A stretch of DNA of 64,000 nucleotides from Moheibacter stercoris (GCF_040545805.1 NZ_JBEPMO010000001.1:186001-250000); one strand, 5' to 3'; positions 1 to 8,223 are shown, counted from the first letter of the stretch. Notes: a model not told the origin generated them from the letters alone. A program made the numbers and translations.

Positions 1-1020
1 TCGGCAGCTGAAAACAATTATTTGGCAGCTGATTATTTAGCAGAAGAACAAGCAATGCAAGATCCTAAAGCATTCTTTAGTATGGATCCCGTTGCATTCA
101 AGCAAAAACTAAAGGAATTGCGTGATGCTTCCAATCAATTATTAGATCAATCTCAATCGTCCGCTATTTTCAAGGAATATCAGAAGAAAAACAACGAAGC
201 TAGATATTTGAGCGCATTGATTCAATATCCAGAAGCTTATCAATATTTTGCAGGTCAACCGGTTAATCTACCATCAGATTTCACAGAAGAATTTGAAACT
301 TACGATTTTGAAAATGAAAAAGACTTTATCAACATCCCTAACTACAAAGATTTAGTGTTGATGCGATTATCTGAATTGATTGAAGGCGTTCCTCATTCAG
401 AAGGTAAAGAGACTCTAATTGGTAAAATTCAATCTCAAAAAATCAAAGATGCCTTTTTAAAAGGAATGATCTACCAAATCAGTAGCACCAATCCCGATTC
501 AAAAGCGATTCAAGATCTAATTGTGAAACATAGCCAAGATCAAGATTTGGTGAAAAAAGCACAAGATAAATACAACACCATCCAAGCCATTTTGCCAGGC
601 AAACCCTCTCCGACATTTGATTATACCGATATTAACGGAAAACAAGTTAAATTGGAAGATTTAAAAGGGAAATTGGTATATGTAGATGTTTGGGCAACTT
701 GGTGCGGGCCATGCATTAGAGAAATCCCTTCTTTGAAACAATTGGAAGCCGATTACCATGGAAAACCTGTGCAAGTTGTGAGTATTTCCATTGATGTTAA
801 GAGAGATTTTGAAAAATGGCAAAATATGGTGAAGGAAAAAGACTTGAAGGGGATTCAATTATTTGCCGATAATGATTGGAAATCCGAATTCGTTCAATCT
901 TATGCCATAGATGGAATTCCACGTTTTATTTTAATCGATCAAAATGGAAATATACTCGATTCTGACGCTCCAAGACCTTCTGATCCAGAAATTAGAACCT
1001 TGATCGATGCAAATCTCTAA
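1..1020 (+). CDS. TlpA-like thioredoxin-family protein (5' end cut by window)
   Basis: The reading frame is open from base 1, so the true start lies outside the window. The N-terminal ~190 residues seen are helical and rich in Lys and Gln, resembling the DUF4369/AhpC-TlpA fusions of Bacteroidota. The C-terminal ~140 residues are a thioredoxin fold of the TlpA/ResA type. They carry the motif WATWCGPC (redox CxxC) and a cis-Pro region in DGIPRFILID. Members of this family act in the periplasm as thiol-disulfide reductases, in cytochrome c maturation or envelope redox repair; the exact substrate is unknown. The gene ends with TAA and is followed at once by a hairpin terminator. Family assignment is firm; role is inferred. 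Confidence 0.88.
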   Translation, partial: SAAENNYLAADYLAEEQAMQDPKAFFSMDPVAFKQKLKELRDASNQLLDQSQSSAIFKEYQKKNNEARYLSALIQYPEAYQYFAGQPVNLPSDFTEEFETYDFENEKDFINIPNYKDLVLMRLSELIEGVPHSEGKETLIGKIQSQKIKDAFLKGMIYQISSTNPDSKAIQDLIVKHSQDQDLVKKAQDKYNTIQAILPGKPSPTFDYTDINGKQVKLEDLKGKLVYVDVWATWCGPCIREIPSLKQLEADYHGKPVQVVSISIDVKRDFEKWQNMVKEKDLKGIQLFADNDWKSEFVQSYAIDGIPRFILIDQNGNILDSDAPRPSDPEIRTLIDANL

Positions 1021-1042
1021 GAGATAAATCAAACATACATAC

Positions 1043-1075
1043 AAATCCTGTTGAGTTTAAGCAGGATTTTTTTTT
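1043..1075 (+). terminator. Rho-independent terminator after the TlpA-like gene
   Basis: The inverted repeat AAATCCTG / CAGGATTT has a 12-base loop and is followed by a run of nine or more T on the plus strand, 22 bases after the stop codon. Confidence 0.85.
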
Positions 1076-1085
1076 GGATTTAGGA

Positions 1086-1114
1086 AATAAAAAATCCCGC
1101 AAATTGCGGGATTT
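1086..1114 (-). terminator. Rho-independent terminator of the thrS-infC-rpmI-rplT operon
   Basis: The stem AAATCCCGC / GCGGGATTT, read on the minus strand, is followed by a T-run. It sits 25 bases after the rplT stop codon and ends the ribosomal operon against the convergent upstream gene. Confidence 0.88.
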
Positions 1115-1138
1115 ACAAACGTTTTATGTGAGTTAAAT

Positions 1139-1483
1139 TTATTTTACTTTTTCAACAATTGCTTTGAAAGCCTCTGGATGATTCATAGCTAAATCTGCAA
1201 GAACTTTACGGTTCAATTCGATTCCAGCTTTTTTGGCAGCACCCATAAATTGTGAATAAGACATTCCATGAAGTCTAGCTCCCGCGTTGATTCTTTGAAT
1301 CCATAAAGCACGGAAGTTTCTCTTTTTCTGACGACGGTCACGGTATGCGTATACTAAACCTTTTTCAACTGCATTTTTCGCTACAGTCCATACATTTTTT
1401 CTGCGTCCGAAGTAACCTTTGGCTAACTTCATCAACTTTTTTCTGCGCGCTCTAGACGCTACTGAATTTACTGATCTTGGCAT
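1139..1483 (-). CDS. rplT: 50S ribosomal protein L20
   Basis: L20 is a 23S rRNA-binding protein needed early in assembly of the large subunit. The 114-residue length is normal. The highly basic N-terminus (MPRSVNSVASRARRKK) and the motif AKGYFGRRKN are typical of L20, as is the C-terminal half with INAGARLHGMSYSQF. It is the last gene of the minus-strand operon thrS-infC-rpmI-rplT and is followed by a strong terminator. In other bacteria L20 represses its own operon by binding the mRNA upstream of rpmI or rplT. The spacer to rpmI here is 90 bases long and structured, which would allow such control. Confidence 0.98.
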   Translation of the reverse strand: MPRSVNSVASRARRKKLMKLAKGYFGRRKNVWTVAKNAVEKGLVYAYRDRRQKKRNFRALWIQRINAGARLHGMSYSQFMGAAKKAGIELNRKVLADLAMNHPEAFKAIVEKVK

Positions 1484-1573
1484 AATTTTTAATTTTTTTG
1501 CGGCGGGCGGATATTTCTATCACTTGATAAGCTCCGACACAGGGTTAATAATTTGAATTAATAAACCTGAGAA
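1484..1573 (-). promoter_or_regulatory. Structured spacer between rpmI and rplT (possible L20 control site)
   Basis: The spacer holds an imperfect hairpin at 1540-1569 whose base is CAGG/CCTG. A second short stem, CTTATCA/TGATAG, lies near 1517-1532. Just before rplT there is a GC-rich stretch (about 1500-1510) that is unusual for this AT-rich genome. Regulation is inferred from the well-known L20 autoregulation elsewhere; no L20-binding consensus could be confirmed by eye. Confidence 0.35.
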
Positions 1574-1771
1574 TTATTTCATTCTCAACATGAATTTTAC
1601 GTTTGGCTCATCTGCTTTATCAACTAAAGTTGAATGAGTCAAGTTACGTTTTTGTTTTGTTTCCTTTTTTGTAAGGATGTGGCTTTTGTAAGCGTGTTTT
1701 CTTTTAATCTTACCTGTTCCAGTAAGTTTAAAACGCTTCTTAGCACTTGAATTCGTTTTTAATTTTGGCAT
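1574..1771 (-). CDS. rpmI: 50S ribosomal protein L35
   Basis: L35 is a small, very basic large-subunit protein. The 65-residue length and the opening MPKLKTNSSAKKRFKLTGTG are diagnostic, as is the HILTKKETKQKR segment. It lies between infC and rplT in the conserved order of the IF3-L35-L20 operon. The 60-base gap to infC contains two copies of CGAAATTCG (1807-1815 and 1821-1829), which could form alternative small hairpins. Confidence 0.97.
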   Translation of the reverse strand: MPKLKTNSSAKKRFKLTGTGKIKRKHAYKSHILTKKETKQKRNLTHSTLVDKADEPNVKFMLRMK

Positions 1772-1831
1772 AACTGTATGGTTTTATAAAACGTTTGTCT
1801 TTTTTGCGAAATTCGAGTTTCGAAATTCGTA

Positions 1832-2386
1832 TTATTTTTTGGGAGCCATCATCATAATCATACGCTTTCCTTCTAATTTAGGAAGTTGTTCAACCTTTCC
1901 GACGTCTTCTAATTCTTGAGCCAATTTCAACAAAAGAATCTCACCTTGATCTTTAAAAATGATCGATCTTCCTTTGAAGAAAACATATGCTTTCAGTTTG
2001 GAACCTTCTTCCAAAAAGCTTCGAGCGTGTTTCTTTTTGAATTCGTAATCATGATCATCTGTTTGAGGACCGAAACGAATTTCTTTGATCACAACTTTCT
2101 GCTGTTTTGCTTTAAGTTCCTTGTCTTTTTTCTTTTGTTCGTACAAGAATTTTTTATAATCCACAATACGACATACAGGAGGCACGGCTCTCTCGGTAAT
2201 CATCACCAAGTCCAAACCTTGCTCCTGAGCCATTTCCAAGGCTTTCTTGGTCGGATAAACTCCTGGCTCAATTCCTTCACCTACGACCCTAACTTCTGGG
2301 ACAGTGATTTTATCGTTAATCTTATGTTGATCTTCTTTGATCACACGTGCTGGACCGCGTCCACCACCTTTTCTTCTAATTGCGAT
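1832..2386 (-). CDS. infC: Translation initiation factor IF-3, probable AUC start
   Basis: IF3 binds the 30S subunit, discriminates against non-canonical start codons and prevents premature joining of 50S. The protein shows the N-domain signature HKINDKITVPEVRVVG and the C-domain segment KEIRFGPQTDDHDYEFK, with about 184 residues as usual. The first conventional start is GTG at 2344, but it would drop the conserved basic leader. The frame stays open upstream and reads IAIRRKGGGRGPARV, matching the MAIRR beginning of Bacteroidota IF3. The initiator is therefore most likely ATC at 2384-2386. E. coli infC uses AUU, which IF3 itself represses; the same autoregulation is inferred. The gene lies 14 bases after thrS. 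Confidence 0.93.
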   Translation of the reverse strand: MAIRRKGGGRGPARVIKEDQHKINDKITVPEVRVVGEGIEPGVYPTKKALEMAQEQGLDLVMITERAVPPVCRIVDYKKFLYEQKKKDKELKAKQQKVVIKEIRFGPQTDDHDYEFKKKHARSFLEEGSKLKAYVFFKGRSIIFKDQGEILLLKLAQELEDVGKVEQLPKLEGKRMIMMMAPKK

Positions 2387-2400
2387 AGTTATGTATGTTT

Positions 2401-4323
2401 TTAATTAATCTCAATTTCTTTTAATATCAAATCTTTGAACGACTCAAGACTCATTTCACCCAAATCGCCTTCTCCGTGTTTACGCACAGAAACTGATCCA
2501 TTTTCGGCTTCTTTCTCGCCTACAATCAGCATATAAGGGATTTTTTTCAACTCAGCATCTCGTATCTTCTTGCCAGTCTTTTCGTTGCGATTGTCAATTA
2601 GCCCGCGAATATCGTGATTTTCTAAGAATTTTGAAACTTTTTCGCCATATTCTTGATATTTCTCACTGATTGGCAGGATAGTAAACACATCTGGAGTCAG
2701 CCACAATGGGAAGTTTCCGCCTGTATGTTCCAACAAAATCGCTACGAATCTTTCCATCGATCCAAATGGTGCTCGGTGAATCATTACAGGTGTATGCGCT
2801 TGATTGTCAGCTCCAATGTAACTCAACTCAAAACGTTCTGGTAAGTTATAGTCAACTTGGATCGTACCCAATTGCCATTTTCTTCCCAAAGCATCTTTCA
2901 CCATGAAGTCCAATTTCGGCCCATAAAATGCAGCTTCACCATATTCGACAACTGTTGGCAATCCTTTTTCTTCAGCAGCTTTGATAATTGCAGATTCCGC
3001 TTTTTCCCAATTCTCGTCCGATCCGATATATTTTTCTGTGTTTTCTGGATCACGAAGCGAAACTTGCGCCACGAAATTATCAAACCCTAAAGTATTGAAA
3101 ACCAACATCACTAAATCAATTACTTTTTTGAATTCCTCCAACAATTGATCTGGCGTACAGAAGATATGCGCATCATCTTGCGTAAATCCACGCACACGAG
3201 TCAATCCATGCAATTCTCCACTTTGCTCGTAACGATACACAGTTCCAAATTCCGCGTAGCGTTTTGGTAAATCACGATACGACCATTGGGAAGTTTTGTA
3301 AATTTCACAGTGGTGAGGACAGTTCATGGGTTTCAACAAGAATTCCTCTCCCTCGTTTGGTGTATGAATCGGTTGGAAACTATCGGCACCGTATTTTTGA
3401 TAGTGACCAGACGTGATGTATAAATCTTTGTGTCCAATATGTGGTGTAATCACCATTTCGTATCCAGCTTGTTGCTGAGCTTTGCTTAAAAAGTTTTCCA
3501 ATTTCTTACGCAATGCGGCTCCTTTTGGCAACCACAAAGGCAAACCTTGACCAACTTTTTCAGAAAAAGCAAAGATTCCCAATTCCTTTCCTAGTTTACG
3601 GTGATCACGTTTTTTGGCTTCCTCTAAAAGTTCTAAATATTCGGTAAGATCTTTTTGTTTTGGGAAAGTAATTCCATAGACTCTCACCAATTGTTTGTTC
3701 TTCTCATCACCTCTCCAATAAGCACCTGCTGCATTTAAAATTTTCGCAGCTTTTACAAATCCGGTATGAGGCAAATGACCTCCACGACATAAATCGGTAA
3801 AATCATCATGCGAACAGAAAGTAATTTGACCATCTTCCAAATTTTCAATCAATTCCAATTTGAATTCATTGTCAGCATATTCTTTTAACGCATCTGCTTT
3901 GGAAACTGGGTATAATTTGAATTCAGATTTTTTCTGAGCATTTTCCAACATTTTCTTTTCGATTTTCTCGAAATCTTTGTCGGTAAAAGCTTCACCTTCG
4001 AAATCTACATCATAGTAAAATCCGTTTTCAATAGCAGGTCCAATGGTCAATTTTGCATTGGGATAATAAGCCAAAATAGCTTGCGCCAATAAGTGAGCAG
4101 AAGAGTGCCAAAAAGCTTTCTTCCCCATTTCATCATTCCACGTTAAAAGCTGTACGGTAGCGTCGGTGGTGATCTCGGTCGTTGTTTCAACTTGATTACC
4201 GTTTACCAATGCGGACAGCACATTTCTCGCTAGTCCTTCGCTAATGCTCAAAGCAATACCCATAGGCGTTATGCCACTCTCGTATTGTCTGATGCTCCCG
4301 TCAGGAAGTGTAATGTTGATCAT
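2401..4323 (-). CDS. thrS: Threonine--tRNA ligase
   Basis: This is the class II cytoplasmic synthetase that charges tRNA-Thr. At 640 residues it is full length. The order is an N-terminal TGS domain (about 1-60), a second additional domain with the editing-site HxxxH (WHSSAHLLAQ), the catalytic core and a C-terminal anticodon-binding domain ending near EIEIN. The zinc-site segment MNCPHHCEIYK and the class II motif 2 region YRYEQSGELHGLTRVRGF are intact. It is the promoter-proximal gene of the operon with infC, rpmI and rplT. A -7-like box lies 19 bases upstream of the ATG. Confidence 0.98.
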   Translation of the reverse strand: MINITLPDGSIRQYESGITPMGIALSISEGLARNVLSALVNGNQVETTTEITTDATVQLLTWNDEMGKKAFWHSSAHLLAQAILAYYPNAKLTIGPAIENGFYYDVDFEGEAFTDKDFEKIEKKMLENAQKKSEFKLYPVSKADALKEYADNEFKLELIENLEDGQITFCSHDDFTDLCRGGHLPHTGFVKAAKILNAAGAYWRGDEKNKQLVRVYGITFPKQKDLTEYLELLEEAKKRDHRKLGKELGIFAFSEKVGQGLPLWLPKGAALRKKLENFLSKAQQQAGYEMVITPHIGHKDLYITSGHYQKYGADSFQPIHTPNEGEEFLLKPMNCPHHCEIYKTSQWSYRDLPKRYAEFGTVYRYEQSGELHGLTRVRGFTQDDAHIFCTPDQLLEEFKKVIDLVMLVFNTLGFDNFVAQVSLRDPENTEKYIGSDENWEKAESAIIKAAEEKGLPTVVEYGEAAFYGPKLDFMVKDALGRKWQLGTIQVDYNLPERFELSYIGADNQAHTPVMIHRAPFGSMERFVAILLEHTGGNFPLWLTPDVFTILPISEKYQEYGEKVSKFLENHDIRGLIDNRNEKTGKKIRDAELKKIPYMLIVGEKEAENGSVSVRKHGEGDLGEMSLESFKDLILKEIEIN

Positions 4324-4342
4324 TTTTATTGAATTTAGGGTG

Positions 4343-4350
4343 CAAATTTA
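4343..4350 (-). promoter_or_regulatory. Putative -7 box for thrS operon
   Basis: CAAATTTA on the plus strand reads TAAATTTG on the minus strand and fits the Bacteroidota consensus TAnnTTTG. It would give a leader of roughly a dozen bases. No clear -33 TTTG was found. Confidence 0.5.
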
Positions 4351-4377
4351 CAATTTTTGGTGATAATCATCATTTAA

Positions 4378-4409
4378 TTTGATGAACTAAATAAGTCTTT
4401 TTATTTTTG
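4378..4409 (+). promoter_or_regulatory. Bacteroidota-type promoter for the CoA hydrolase/transferase gene
   Basis: TTTG at 4378-4381 and TATTTTTG at 4402-4409 are separated by 20 bases, the expected -33/-7 spacing. The start codon at 4417 lies only 7 bases after the box, so the transcript should be leaderless or nearly so. Confidence 0.65.
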
Positions 4410-4416
4410 GAGCCAT

Positions 4417-5694
4417 ATGGAAAATTCAATCTATATTTCAGCTGAAGAAGCTGTAAAAATCATTGAGAGTGGAAATCGCGTTTTCGTTCATGGTAGTGCA
4501 GCAACACCCCTGCATGTATTGAATGCCTTGTTGAGACGCGCAGGAGAAGTGAAAGATGTTGAACTTGTTTCCATCAGTACCTTTGGAGATATTGACTGGA
4601 AACAGCCTGGAGTAACCGATAGTTTTTATCTAAACTCTTTGTTTGTTTCGGCCAATGTACGCGAATGGGCCAATAGCTCAAGTGGAAGATACATTCCTAT
4701 TTTCTTAAGCGAAATTCCTTTGTTATTTACCAATGGGTATTTGCCATTGGACGTAGCAATTGTTCAAGTATCACCACCCGATCAACACGGATATTGTAGT
4801 TTGGGAACTTCGGTTGATGCAGCTTGGACAGCAGTTCGTCATGCCAAAAAAGTGATTGCTCAAATTAACCCAAGAATGCCTAGAACTTTAGGTGATTCTT
4901 CCATTCACCATTCAAAATTCGCAGCAATGGTATTCCATGAAACGGAATTACCCGAGATTTTTTATGGAGAGAAAACGAACGAAACGATATTAAAAATTGG
5001 GGAAAATGTTGCCAGTTTAATTGAAGACGGTTCAACATTACAAGCCGGAATTGGAGCGATTCCCGATGCCGTTTTAAATTGTTTGCACAACCATAAAGAT
5101 TTAGGTGTTCATACCGAAATGTTTTCAGATGGATTGGTTGATTTGGTAGAAAAAGGAATCATTAACAACGAAAAGAAGAAAATATTAACAGGAAAAACGG
5201 TAACATCGTTTGTGGCAGGTAGCCGAAAAGTTTATGATTTCGTAGATAACAATCCAAGTTTGTCTTTCATGAATGTTTCCTATGCGAACGATGCAACAAT
5301 CATCCGTCAAAATCCAAAAGTTGTCGCTATTAATAGTGCGATTGAAGTTGATCTTACTGGACAAATCTGTGCAGATTCAATTGGAACCTATCAGTTTTCA
5401 GGAATTGGAGGTCAAATGGACTTTATGCGTGGAGCAGCCTTATCTGAAGGAGGAAAACCGATTATAGCAATTCCATCTGTCACCAATAAAGGCGTTTCTA
5501 GAATTACGCCAATGTTGAAACAAGGGGCTGGCGTTGTAACCACTCGTGGACATGCGCATTACATTGTGACCGAATATGGAATTGTGAATTTATATGGGAA
5601 AAATTTAGAGCAACGCTCCAAACTATTGATCAGCATCGCACATCCAGACCACAGAGAAGAATTGGAAAAAGCGCATTTTGAGCGTTTCAAATAA
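4417..5694 (+). CDS. Acetyl-CoA hydrolase/CoA-transferase family protein (4-hydroxybutyrate CoA-transferase type)
   Basis: Family I CoA-transferases move CoA between an acyl-CoA and acetate (or another acid) through a glutamyl-CoA intermediate. The 425-residue protein has the two-domain fold of this family. The glycine-rich loop QAGIGAIPDAV and the motif HTEMFSDG at about residue 234 contain the likely catalytic Glu. The C-terminal segment VTTRGHAHYIVTEYG is also conserved. The acceptor acid (acetate, succinate or 4-hydroxybutyrate) cannot be decided from sequence. The gene stands alone between the thrS operon and a terminator. Confidence 0.9.
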   Translation: MENSIYISAEEAVKIIESGNRVFVHGSAATPLHVLNALLRRAGEVKDVELVSISTFGDIDWKQPGVTDSFYLNSLFVSANVREWANSSSGRYIPIFLSEIPLLFTNGYLPLDVAIVQVSPPDQHGYCSLGTSVDAAWTAVRHAKKVIAQINPRMPRTLGDSSIHHSKFAAMVFHETELPEIFYGEKTNETILKIGENVASLIEDGSTLQAGIGAIPDAVLNCLHNHKDLGVHTEMFSDGLVDLVEKGIINNEKKKILTGKTVTSFVAGSRKVYDFVDNNPSLSFMNVSYANDATIIRQNPKVVAINSAIEVDLTGQICADSIGTYQFSGIGGQMDFMRGAALSEGGKPIIAIPSVTNKGVSRITPMLKQGAGVVTTRGHAHYIVTEYGIVNLYGKNLEQRSKLLISIAHPDHREELEKAHFERFK

Positions 5695-5715
5695 TTAATA
5701 ATTTACAATGGTATC

Positions 5716-5747
5716 AATAGCTCGAAGAAATTCGGGCTATTTTTTTT
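5716..5747 (+). terminator. Terminator after the CoA-transferase gene
   Basis: The stem AATAGCTCGAA / TTCGGGCTATT, with one mismatch, is followed by a run of eight T. It touches the stop codon of the convergent lptG-like gene. Confidence 0.85.
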
Positions 5748-6840
5748 AGGCTCTAGCTCGTTTGATATAGAAATAAGCAGTCAACAATCCAAATAAGACA
5801 TTCGGTCCCCAAGCTGCCACAAAAGGCGAAACATATCCTTGTGTGGAATAGGTAAGAGATATCTGATTGAAAAAGATGTAAACGAATGCTAATATAATTC
5901 CCAGCGCAAGGTTTAACCCAATTCCACCTCTTCTCTTTTGCGAGGACAAGGATAAGGCTAACAAGGTCAAAATAAAGGTTGAAAATGGTGAGCTATTACG
6001 TTGTTGCAATTCATTCATGTACGCATTGACACTCGCAGAACCTTTGAACTTTTGCTTTTGGATGAAGTCATTTAATTCGATGGAATTCATCGTTTCGGCT
6101 ACATATCCTTCGGGGAGAATTTCATCTGGAGTAGCACTGAATTTTCGCTTCAGGGTAATTTCATATCCCAAACTATCTTGGATATCGGAAGTTACATTTC
6201 GAACGAAAACATTTCGTAACACATACATGGAATCTTTGGAATCCCAATTAAAAGAGGAAGCCGAAATATGTTCGACCAACTCTTCCTTTTCAAAACGTTG
6301 AAAAACAAAACTAGTTCCTCGTTTTTCTACACGGTCATAATTTTCAGCGAAAATATATTCATCACCCGAAATTTGCGAGGATATTTTCTGCCGTTCGTAG
6401 TATTGACCTTTTTTGGAGGAACTTAAAAGATACTCGTACTGGTATTTATTTTTCTTGATATTGGCCCAAGGAAGTGCAAAATTATTGACAAATAATGCTA
6501 CAATCGCAATGACAGACGCTACCCAAATATAAGGTTTCGTGATTCGATAAAAACTAATTCCTCCCGCTTGAGCCGCAACAATTTCGGTTTGCATGGTCAA
6601 GCGAGACGTAAAATAAATCACGGAAATAAAAACAGCAACTGGCAAAAAGGTATTGACCAACCATACCGCCCAAAATGGATAAAACTGTGTTAATGCAGCA
6701 AATGGCGTTGAACCATTGTCTTCAATTCTTCCTAGTTTCTGACTCAAATCGATGATTACCGCAATCGTCGACAAGATGATGACCATGAAGAAGAAGGTGC
6801 TCACAAAGTTCTTGACGATATATTTATCAAATATTTTCAA
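5746..6840 (-). CDS. lptG: LptF/LptG family permease
   Basis: This is a YjgP/YjgQ-type inner-membrane subunit of the Lpt ABC exporter that extracts lipopolysaccharide and passes it to the periplasmic bridge. The protein is 364 residues long. It has three hydrophobic segments at the N-terminus (about 12-30, 55-80, 100-120), a periplasmic beta-rich middle part and three more at the C-terminus (about 280-360), the family topology. The opening MKIFDKYIVKNF and the segment MQTEIVAAQAGGIS are typical. It follows tgt by 18 bases, a frequent arrangement in Flavobacteriia. Whether it is the F or G paralogue is uncertain. Confidence 0.88.
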   Translation of the reverse strand: MKIFDKYIVKNFVSTFFFMVIILSTIAVIIDLSQKLGRIEDNGSTPFAALTQFYPFWAVWLVNTFLPVAVFISVIYFTSRLTMQTEIVAAQAGGISFYRITKPYIWVASVIAIVALFVNNFALPWANIKKNKYQYEYLLSSSKKGQYYERQKISSQISGDEYIFAENYDRVEKRGTSFVFQRFEKEELVEHISASSFNWDSKDSMYVLRNVFVRNVTSDIQDSLGYEITLKRKFSATPDEILPEGYVAETMNSIELNDFIQKQKFKGSASVNAYMNELQQRNSSPFSTFILTLLALSLSSQKRRGGIGLNLALGIILAFVYIFFNQISLTYSTQGYVSPFVAAWGPNVLFGLLTAYFYIKRARA

Positions 6841-6858
6841 CTGCTCAATCTTAATTTA

Positions 6859-7989
6859 TTAAAGTCGTTGTCTCAATCTTGGAACTACTTGATTTTTCCA
6901 TTCGTTAAAATCTCCTTCTAAAATATGTTTTCTGGCGGTTTGAACCAAATCCAAATAAAAGGCCAAATTATGAACGGAAGCAATTTGCTTTCCTAAATAT
7001 TCTTCCGAAATAAACAAATGACGTACATAAGCTTTGGAATATTCTTGGTCGACAAAACTTGTTCCCAATTCATCCAAAGGAGAAAAATCATCTTTCCATT
7101 TGGCATTTTTCATATTCATTACACCATTCCACGTGAAAAGCATTCCATTTCGTGCGTTTCGGGTAGGCATCACACAATCAAATTGATCAACCCCAAGTCC
7201 GATACATTCCAATATGTTCCATGGCGTACCAACCCCCATCAAATAGCGAGGTTTTTCTTGAGGCAATATATCGGTTACCAAATCGGTAATTTCGTACATA
7301 ACATCTTCTGGTTCCCCAACACTCAATCCACCAATCGCATTACCATCGGCATTGAAATCAGTGATGTATTGAGCCGATTCTTTACGCAAATCATGGAAAG
7401 AATTTCCTTGCACAATCGGATAAAGTGTTTGTTTGTATCCGTACAACTCAGGATTTTCATTTAACCAAGTTCTACATCTTTCTAACCAACGATGGGTTAC
7501 ATGCATGGCGCGTTTGGCATCATGGTATTCAGCTGGAATCCCCGTTAATTCATCGAAAGCCATGAAAATATCGGCCCCAATATAACGCTGAATTTCCATG
7601 GATTTTTCAGGTGTAAACATATGGTAGGATCCGTCAATATGTGATTTGAAACGAACTCCTTCTTCGGATTTTTTACGACTTGTCGCCAAGGAATACACTT
7701 GAAAACCGCCACTATCAGTTAAAATTGGTCGATCCCAATTCATGAATTTATGCAATCCACCAGCCTGATGGAGAATGTCCGTCCCGGGGCGTAAGTACAA
7801 ATGATAGGTGTTTCCCAAGATAATTTGGGCTTTGATATCTTCTTTTAATTCACGTTGATGAACAGATTTCACCGAAGCGACTGTTCCTACAGGCATAAAA
7901 ATGGGTGTCTGAATTTCACCATGATCTGTTGTGATAATTCCTGCACGTGCTTTTGAGTTGGGGTCTTTTCCCTGAATTTCAAATTTCAT
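6859..7989 (-). CDS. tgt: tRNA-guanine transglycosylase without the usual zinc cysteines
   Basis: Tgt swaps guanine-34 for preQ1 in tRNAs with GUN anticodons, an early step of queuosine synthesis. The 376-residue protein shows the substrate-binding segment TDSGGFQVYSLA and the nucleophile region DQFDCVMPTRNARNG. In E. coli-type enzymes a CxCxxC...H zinc site follows. Here the aligned stretch is PLDELGTSFVDQEYSKAY, so all three Cys are replaced (Gly, Ser, Asp), while the His in SVHN remains. The catalytic parts look intact, so the enzyme is probably functional with a metal-free loop. It is the first gene of the tgt-lptG operon. Confidence 0.95.
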   Translation of the reverse strand: MKFEIQGKDPNSKARAGIITTDHGEIQTPIFMPVGTVASVKSVHQRELKEDIKAQIILGNTYHLYLRPGTDILHQAGGLHKFMNWDRPILTDSGGFQVYSLATSRKKSEEGVRFKSHIDGSYHMFTPEKSMEIQRYIGADIFMAFDELTGIPAEYHDAKRAMHVTHRWLERCRTWLNENPELYGYKQTLYPIVQGNSFHDLRKESAQYITDFNADGNAIGGLSVGEPEDVMYEITDLVTDILPQEKPRYLMGVGTPWNILECIGLGVDQFDCVMPTRNARNGMLFTWNGVMNMKNAKWKDDFSPLDELGTSFVDQEYSKAYVRHLFISEEYLGKQIASVHNLAFYLDLVQTARKHILEGDFNEWKNQVVPRLRQRL

Positions 7990-7994
7990 CGATG

Positions 7995-8002
7995 CAAAGA
8001 TA
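7995..8002 (-). promoter_or_regulatory. Putative -7 box for tgt-lptG
   Basis: CAAAGATA reads TATCTTTG on the minus strand, a perfect TAnnTTTG. It lies 5 bases upstream of the tgt ATG, again implying an ultrashort leader. Confidence 0.55.
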
Positions 8003-8050
8003 AATAACTTAATGATTAGAACTTCTAAATAGAAGGATGGAAAAAGAAAT

Positions 8051-8179
8051 CGGCATTTCAGAACGAAATGCCGACCCTAACCTTTTTTGTTAAACTAATT
8101 CATTTTACGGCTAGTTTCTTTCAATAGACACATATACTTTTCAAATTAGGGGCTGAAATGCATATGTAATTAGCATTTC
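8051..8179. repeat. Two hairpins sharing the arm GAAATGC in the tgt-mscS intergenic region
   Basis: The 360-base gap between tgt and mscS has no clear gene. It contains the perfect 9-bp stem CGGCATTTC / GAAATGCCG (8051-8073, 5-base loop). A second inverted pair GAAATGC / GCATTTC lies at 8155-8179. The same heptamer thus occurs four times in about 130 bases. No T-run follows either stem on the plus strand, so these are not ordinary terminators. They could be operator sites or an RNA structure. Confidence 0.5.
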
Positions 8180-8223
8180 AAATTTACGTTATAAACGTTC
8201 AAATTTTATAACTAGAAATAGGT

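Noticed and set aside
1916..2404. 162-codon plus-strand frame opposite infC
   Set aside because: It is antisense to a well-conserved gene, is extremely Phe-rich and has no family match.
7018..7464. 148-codon plus-strand frame opposite tgt
   Set aside because: Antisense shadow of tgt; composition follows the codon pattern of the real gene.
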